Of a DNA stretch of 7,652 nt, positions 4,486 to 7,652 are shown piece after piece. The stretch is from Pseudomonadota bacterium. Its GTDB lineage: Bacteria; Myxococcota; Myxococcia; Myxococcales; Myxococcaceae. Each line of letters opens with the position of its first letter. Position 1 is the stretch's first letter. The stretch is taken from NCBI GenBank assembly GCA_023424585.1, contig JAFADT010001005.1, positions 1-7,652 on the forward strand, in the 5' to 3' direction. Position numbers and translations under genes: made by a program. Under the pieces are notes generated by a model that was given only the letters and a program-made list of their open reading frames with translations, was not told where the DNA came from and did no database searches.

Positions 4486-5926
4486 TGGTGTTGCGCAGGT
4501 ACTGCGCGTAGAAGCGGATGGCGGCGGCGTGCTCCTCGACGGAGAGCCGCTCGTCGCGGCCGTGCATCCGCGTGAGGTCCTCCCGGTTCATCCGCACCGG
4601 CACGAAGCGGTAGACGCTGTCGCTCAGCGGATGGAAGTAGCGGGCGTCGGTGGCGGCCACGGTGAGGAAGGGCGCCACCAGCACGTCCGGGAAGACCTGC
4701 CGGATGCTGCGCTGCAGCTGATGCCAGCCCTCCGTGTCCAGGCGCGACACCGGCGAGGCCTCATCGCCCTCGACGACCAGCTCCACGCGCTCGTCCTCCA
4801 CCACCTTGCGCACGTGGCTCCGCACGTCCTCCAGGCTGTCGCCCGGCAGGAGGCGGACGTTGAGCACCGCGCGCGCCTTCGCGGGCAGCACGTTGGGCTT
4901 GGGGCTGCCCTCGAGCATGGTGGCCGCGAGGGTGGTGCGGATGCTGGCGTTCGTGGAGGGCGACGCGGCCATCTGCCGCTCGATGAGGGGTGCGAAGAGC
5001 CAGGTGTTGGCGAAGAGCAGGCGCATGCCGAAGCCCATCTCCGGCCCCACGTACTCGAAGAGGGCCCGCGTCCCGCCGCGCAGCTCGGGCGGGAAGGGGT
5101 TCTGCTCCAGCCGCACGAGCGCCTGGGCCAGGGTGTTCGCGGCCGTCTGCCGGGGCGGCATGGACGCGTGCCCGCCCTCGCTCCGCACCGTCAGCTCCAC
5201 GCGTCCGGAGCCCTTCTCCGCCATGCCCACCAGCGCCACCGGCGCGGCCACGCCGGGCACCAGCCCCACGCCGATGGGGCCTCCCTCGTCCAGCACCGAA
5301 GCCAGGCGCACGCCCCGCTCGCGCAGCAGCGCCGCCACGCGCGCGGCACCGTCCTGCCCGCCCACCTCCTCGTCCGCGCCGAAGGCGAGCATCACCGTGC
5401 GGCGGGGTTGGTGGCCCTCGGCGAGCAGGCCCTCCACGGCTTCGAGGATGGCCAGCACGCTGCCCTTGTCGTCCAGCGTCCCGCGCCCGTACACGTAGCC
5501 CTCCGCCACGGCGCCGTCGAAGGGCGGGTGGCTCCAGGTGGCCTCCGCCTCCGCGGGCACCACGTCCAGGTGGCCCATCAGCAGCACGGGCGCGAGGCCG
5601 GGCTCCGAGCCCTTCCAGGTGTAGAGGTGCGAATGCGCGCCCACGGCCTCGTGCGTGAGCCGCGCGTGCACGCGGGGGAACTGCGCGACGAGCTGGTCAT
5701 GCAGCGCCTGGAAGGCCGCGTCGTCCGCACCCAGGCCGTCGGACGCGGCGAGGGTCCTGTGCCGCAGCGCCTCGGCGAGGCGGCCCGCGGCCGCGGCGGC
5801 ATCCACCGGGAAGGGGTCCGCGGGCTCGGCGGAGACCTGTCGTGAACCGAAGCGCAGCGTGCGGGCGACGAGGCCGACCGCGAGCAGCAGGACGAGTGTC
5901 AGCAGGACGAGGAGGGTGCGCTTCAT
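4478..5926 (-). CDS. Exported M20-family metallopeptidase, carboxypeptidase S / PM20D1 type (482 aa)
   Basis: The start at ATG 5926 gives a clean N-terminal hydrophobic segment (MKRTLLVLLTLVLLLAVGLV, residues 1-20), an uncleaved anchor or signal peptide, so the enzyme faces the periplasm. Di-zinc ligands are in place: H119 and D121 in GHLDVVP, bridging D152 in GTLDDKG, catalytic base E186 with ligand E187 in ADEEVGG, D213 in LDEGG, and H455 in MHGRDE. The lid domain insert lies ~240-355 (GGHASMPPRQTAANTLAQAL). The region TDARYFHPLSDSVYRFVPV near 426-444 is characteristic of CPS1/PM20D1 (M20A). Known members cleave peptides or reversibly join amino acids to fatty acids; which applies here is unknown. 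No purine-rich ribosome site precedes the ATG; that stretch instead reads ACTCCTCC, resembling the anti-Shine-Dalgarno sequence. Other frames on the opposite strand are long but are GC-rich shadows. Confidence 0.92.
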   Translation of the reverse strand: MKRTLLVLLTLVLLLAVGLVARTLRFGSRQVSAEPADPFPVDAAAAAGRLAEALRHRTLAASDGLGADDAAFQALHDQLVAQFPRVHARLTHEAVGAHSHLYTWKGSEPGLAPVLLMGHLDVVPAEAEATWSHPPFDGAVAEGYVYGRGTLDDKGSVLAILEAVEGLLAEGHQPRRTVMLAFGADEEVGGQDGAARVAALLRERGVRLASVLDEGGPIGVGLVPGVAAPVALVGMAEKGSGRVELTVRSEGGHASMPPRQTAANTLAQALVRLEQNPFPPELRGGTRALFEYVGPEMGFGMRLLFANTWLFAPLIERQMAASPSTNASIRTTLAATMLEGSPKPNVLPAKARAVLNVRLLPGDSLEDVRSHVRKVVEDERVELVVEGDEASPVSRLDTEGWHQLQRSIRQVFPDVLVAPFLTVAATDARYFHPLSDSVYRFVPVRMNREDLTRMHGRDERLSVEEHAAAIRFYAQYLRNTTR

Positions 5927-6101
5927 GGGTGGAGGAGTCCCGGAGTGGAGTCCGCCGAGCGTAGCAGTTGGCGCGACATGCAACTTCCACCGCGGCACCC
6001 GGGCACCGCGCCGCCAGGATTCCAACAACCAGGTACTCCCGGCGGGCGGCTCCAGCTCAAGGGCGGGAGGGCTACCCTGCAACGGGAAAGCCAGTCATGA
6101 A
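5927..6101. promoter_or_regulatory. Divergent promoter region between peptidase and small membrane-protein gene
   Basis: For the minus-strand peptidase, AGCGTA at 5958-5963 reads TACGCT as a -10, with TTGCAT (plus-strand 5978-5983) as a possible -35, though the 14-bp spacing is short. For the plus strand, TACCCT at 6073-6078 is a possible -10 with no good -35; it would start transcription near 6085. GGAGTCC occurs twice at 5934-5940 and 5947-5953. From 6093 on the sequence becomes locally AT-richer. All promoter calls here are weak. Confidence 0.25.
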
Positions 6102-6184
6102 ATGAAATACACTCAAGACGACACAGGTGGTGCGGCGCCGTCTCGTCTGGATCCGCTCCGCTGGCGGGGAGCCTCGCGCACGGC
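6102..6184 (+). other. Probable N-terminal coding extension in a shifted frame
   Basis: ATG 6102 opens MKYTQDDTGGAAPSRLDPLR and then WRGASRT in one frame. One extra base in the G run at 6166-6169 would turn the continuation into RGSLAHG and join it directly to the MLLLLLGAVL start of the gene at 6185. Such a polar start ending in LDPLRW before the first membrane helix looks natural. The possible promoter at 6073-6078 also lies 17-24 nt before this ATG, not 85 nt or more as for 6185. Either a true frameshift mutation or a sequencing error. Confidence 0.35.
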
Positions 6185-6544
6185 ATGCTCCTGCTGCTCC
6201 TGGGCGCGGTGTTGCTGACCGTGGGGCAGCTCCTCGCGGCGCCGTCCTTCTGGACGTTCGTCATGCCCATCTGGGTCATCGCGATCGGAATCGTGTTCGC
6301 CGCGTCCGTCACCGCCAATGGCGCGCTCCAGGCCTTTGACGCCGTGGCGGGAGCGGCGGTCGCGCTCTCCTTCTGCATCCAGAGCCTCGTCGTCGGCGCC
6401 CTGGGGACCTCGATGGTCGTCCTGCTGGACGGTGACACCGCGTGGCCCCTGGTGGGCTATGCGTCGCTCATGGCCGGGGTGACGTTGAGCGGCCTGGCGT
6501 ACCGGGCTGCTCGCGGGGCGCCCCCGAGGCCCTTCCTCGCGTAG
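6185..6544 (+). CDS. Small unknown integral membrane protein (119 aa)
   Basis: As read, the gene begins at ATG 6185 with GGGGAG at 6166-6171 about 13 nt upstream, a loose ribosome site. The product has about four hydrophobic segments: ~2-18, 25-44, 52-81 (perhaps one long or bent helix) and 88-106, and ends in RAARGAPPRPFLA. Starting directly in a Leu-rich helix is unusual and fits the idea that the first ~28 residues are lost by a frameshift (see 6102-6184). No family was recognised and no charged catalytic motif is visible. It is divergent from the M20 peptidase and is followed after 61 bp by the GT39 glycosyltransferase on the same strand, so the two may be transcribed together. Location inner membrane; function unknown. 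Confidence 0.7.
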   Translation: MLLLLLGAVLLTVGQLLAAPSFWTFVMPIWVIAIGIVFAASVTANGALQAFDAVAGAAVALSFCIQSLVVGALGTSMVVLLDGDTAWPLVGYASLMAGVTLSGLAYRAARGAPPRPFLA

Positions 6545-6549
6545 CGGTC

Positions 6550-6599
6550 AGGAGGGGGGCGGCTTGCGGTCCCAGGGCGTGGATGGTGAATTCACGCCC
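6550..6599 (+). promoter_or_regulatory. Strong ribosome site and hairpin ahead of the glycosyltransferase
   Basis: AGGAGG at 6550-6555 lies ~50 nt before ATG 6606. Between them GGGCGTG (6575-6581) and CACGCCC (6593-6599) form a 7-bp stem with an 11-nt loop, and GTGAATTCAC (6586-6595) is itself a 10-bp palindrome. The ribosome site would fit an in-frame TTG start at 6564 (spacing ~8). Alternatively the stem shortens the distance to ATG 6606 or is a weak terminator of the previous gene. Confidence 0.35.
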
Positions 6600-6605
6600 C
6601 TTCCG

Positions 6606-7652
6606 ATGAGCACGCATCTTCAGGCCGCCCAGCCCTCTGACCCCTTCCGGACGAAGCTCGATGGCCTGCTTGTCGCGGCGCTCGTGGTGTGGGGGCTCGC
6701 GCAGCTCGCGCCGCACCTGGCCCATCCCGCCATCTACAACTGGGACGAGGCGATGCATCAGGCCGCCGCGCGCGGCACGCACGACACGTTCTTCACGCCG
6801 CACATCTACAAGGATCCGCTCTACCCGAGCGACATCCGGCACTGGTGGGCCGCGCACATCTGGATGCACAAGCCCACGGGCCCCTTCTGGTTCGGGGCGC
6901 TGATGATGTACGTCGTGGGCGTGACGCCGCTCGCGCTGCGGCTGGCCTCGCTCCTGGGCCACCTGGCCGCGGGGGCCGCCATCTACCTCATCGCGCGGCG
7001 GCCCGCGGGCCGGACGTGGGCCACGCTGGGAGCGGCGGGGTTCCTGGCGTTGCCCTTTGGCTGGCAGCTCGTGCAGGGGCGCTTCTTCGGGGATGTGACG
7101 GACTGCACGCTGGCGGGCTGCAACGCCGTGGCGGTGGCGCTGCTCTTTCACGCCACCCGGGAGGACTCGTGGCGGTGGGGGCTCGCGGCGGGGGCGGTGG
7201 TGGGGCTGGGCTTCCTCTGCAAGACGGGGCTCGCGCTGACGCCGCTGGGCGTGGGCGCGACGCTGTGGGCCCTGAGCCGGCTGCGCTTCTGTCCGGGCCC
7301 GCGGCTGCGCACGGTGGTGGCCATGGGGGCCGCGGCCTTCGTGGTGGCCGCGCCGTGGAGCCTCTACTCCGCGTGGCGCTGGCCGGAGCTGCACGACCTG
7401 GAGTCGCGCGTCACGCGCGCGCACCTCTTCCAGGATCCGACGGTGGACGTGGGGCCCTGGCGCCGCCCGCTGGACGCCGTCCTCAACGAGGTCAACCGCA
7501 CCAGCCTCCAGCCCCTCCCGAACGTGGTGCCCCTGGTCGCGTTCTGCTGGCTGCTGGTGCGCGCCGTGCGCAAGCGGGATCTGGAGACGGTGGGGCTCGC
7601 GCTGTGGGTGGGGGCGACGTGGCTCGTCCTGTCGCTGGGCACGGTGAAGGTC
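6606..7652 (+). CDS. GT39-family (ArnT/PMT-like) membrane glycosyltransferase, C-terminus outside window
   Basis: 349 codons are open to the right edge, so the gene is partial. Residues ~20-38 are a first membrane helix, followed by IYNWDEAMHQAAARG with D47-E48, the first-loop acidic pair that in this superfamily binds metal and lipid-linked sugar. Next come HIWMHKPTGPFWFGALMMYV (84-103), equivalent to the HKPPL motif of ArnT, and then repeated helices (GHLAAGAAIYLIA, LGAAGFLALPFGW, GAVVGLGFLCKTGLAL, VVAMGAAAFVVAAPWSLY). The enzyme should sit in the inner membrane and move a sugar from polyprenyl phosphate to lipid A, protein or another envelope acceptor on the periplasmic face; the acceptor is not evident. 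ATG 6606 has no ribosome site close by; GTG 6579 and TTG 6564 are in-frame alternatives, the latter with AGGAGG at good spacing. No sugar-supply genes are in view. Confidence 0.88.
   Translation, partial: MSTHLQAAQPSDPFRTKLDGLLVAALVVWGLAQLAPHLAHPAIYNWDEAMHQAAARGTHDTFFTPHIYKDPLYPSDIRHWWAAHIWMHKPTGPFWFGALMMYVVGVTPLALRLASLLGHLAAGAAIYLIARRPAGRTWATLGAAGFLALPFGWQLVQGRFFGDVTDCTLAGCNAVAVALLFHATREDSWRWGLAAGAVVGLGFLCKTGLALTPLGVGATLWALSRLRFCPGPRLRTVVAMGAAAFVVAAPWSLYSAWRWPELHDLESRVTRAHLFQDPTVDVGPWRRPLDAVLNEVNRTSLQPLPNVVPLVAFCWLLVRAVRKRDLETVGLALWVGATWLVLSLGTVKV

Noticed and set aside
4529..5845. 438-codon open frame on the plus strand opposite the M20 peptidase, rich in His, Arg, Gly and Val
   Set aside because: It mirrors the peptidase gene, has no recognisable domain and shows composition typical of antisense frames in very GC-rich DNA; the opposite strand has all catalytic motifs.
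6468..7424. 318-codon minus-strand frame opposite the glycosyltransferase
   Set aside because: Arg/Pro/His-rich shadow; the plus strand encodes a clear GT39 enzyme.

Overview
The window is very GC-rich, with strong G/C preference at third codon positions, and is laid out like the chromosome of a deltaproteobacterium of the Myxococcaceae (Myxococcus, Corallococcus or Pyxidicoccus type). The affiliation is inferred from base composition, the style of the cold-shock protein ([13 protein letters not shown]) and the mix of families (B-box/DUF4190-like protein, His-rich Spy/CpxP-like proteins, PM20D1-like M20 peptidase). No rRNA, tRNA, CRISPR array, insertion sequence or phage gene was seen.

Layout. 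Bases 1-717 (minus strand) hold two small His/Gly-rich envelope proteins in one apparent operon: a Spy/CpxP-like periplasmic metal-sensor/chaperone and, 28 bp downstream, a second exported His-rich protein cut by the window edge. Their upstream region carries three GTGAAG boxes at helical-turn spacing, an OmpR-class operator candidate. Divergent to them is a 66-residue cold-shock protein (1074-1274). Its leader can fold into two abutting hairpins, and it ends in a tandem-hairpin terminator. A stand-alone cupin (1470-1835) follows, then a strong 41-nt hairpin and a short stretch that looks like the tail of a decayed gene (1962-2096).

Bases 2113-4471 (plus strand) look like one four-gene operon: B-box/DUF4190-like membrane protein, unknown four-helix membrane protein with a beta-rich N-domain, DTW-domain tRNA-uridine aminocarboxypropyltransferase, and HAD phosphatase. 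It meets, tail to tail with 6 bp between, an exported M20-family metallopeptidase of the carboxypeptidase S/PM20D1 type (4478-5926, minus). Divergent from the peptidase are a small membrane protein (6185-6544), whose N-terminus seems to be broken by a single missing base, and an ArnT-like GT39 glycosyltransferase that runs off the right edge.

Most of this is ordinary core or envelope housekeeping. The observations most worth a second look are the structured csp leader, the tandem operator in front of the Spy-like operon, the B-box/membrane-protein pair, the DTW active-site variant, the gene remnant at 1962-2096 and the probable frameshift near 6166. I do not see a clear undescribed defence or mobile system here.
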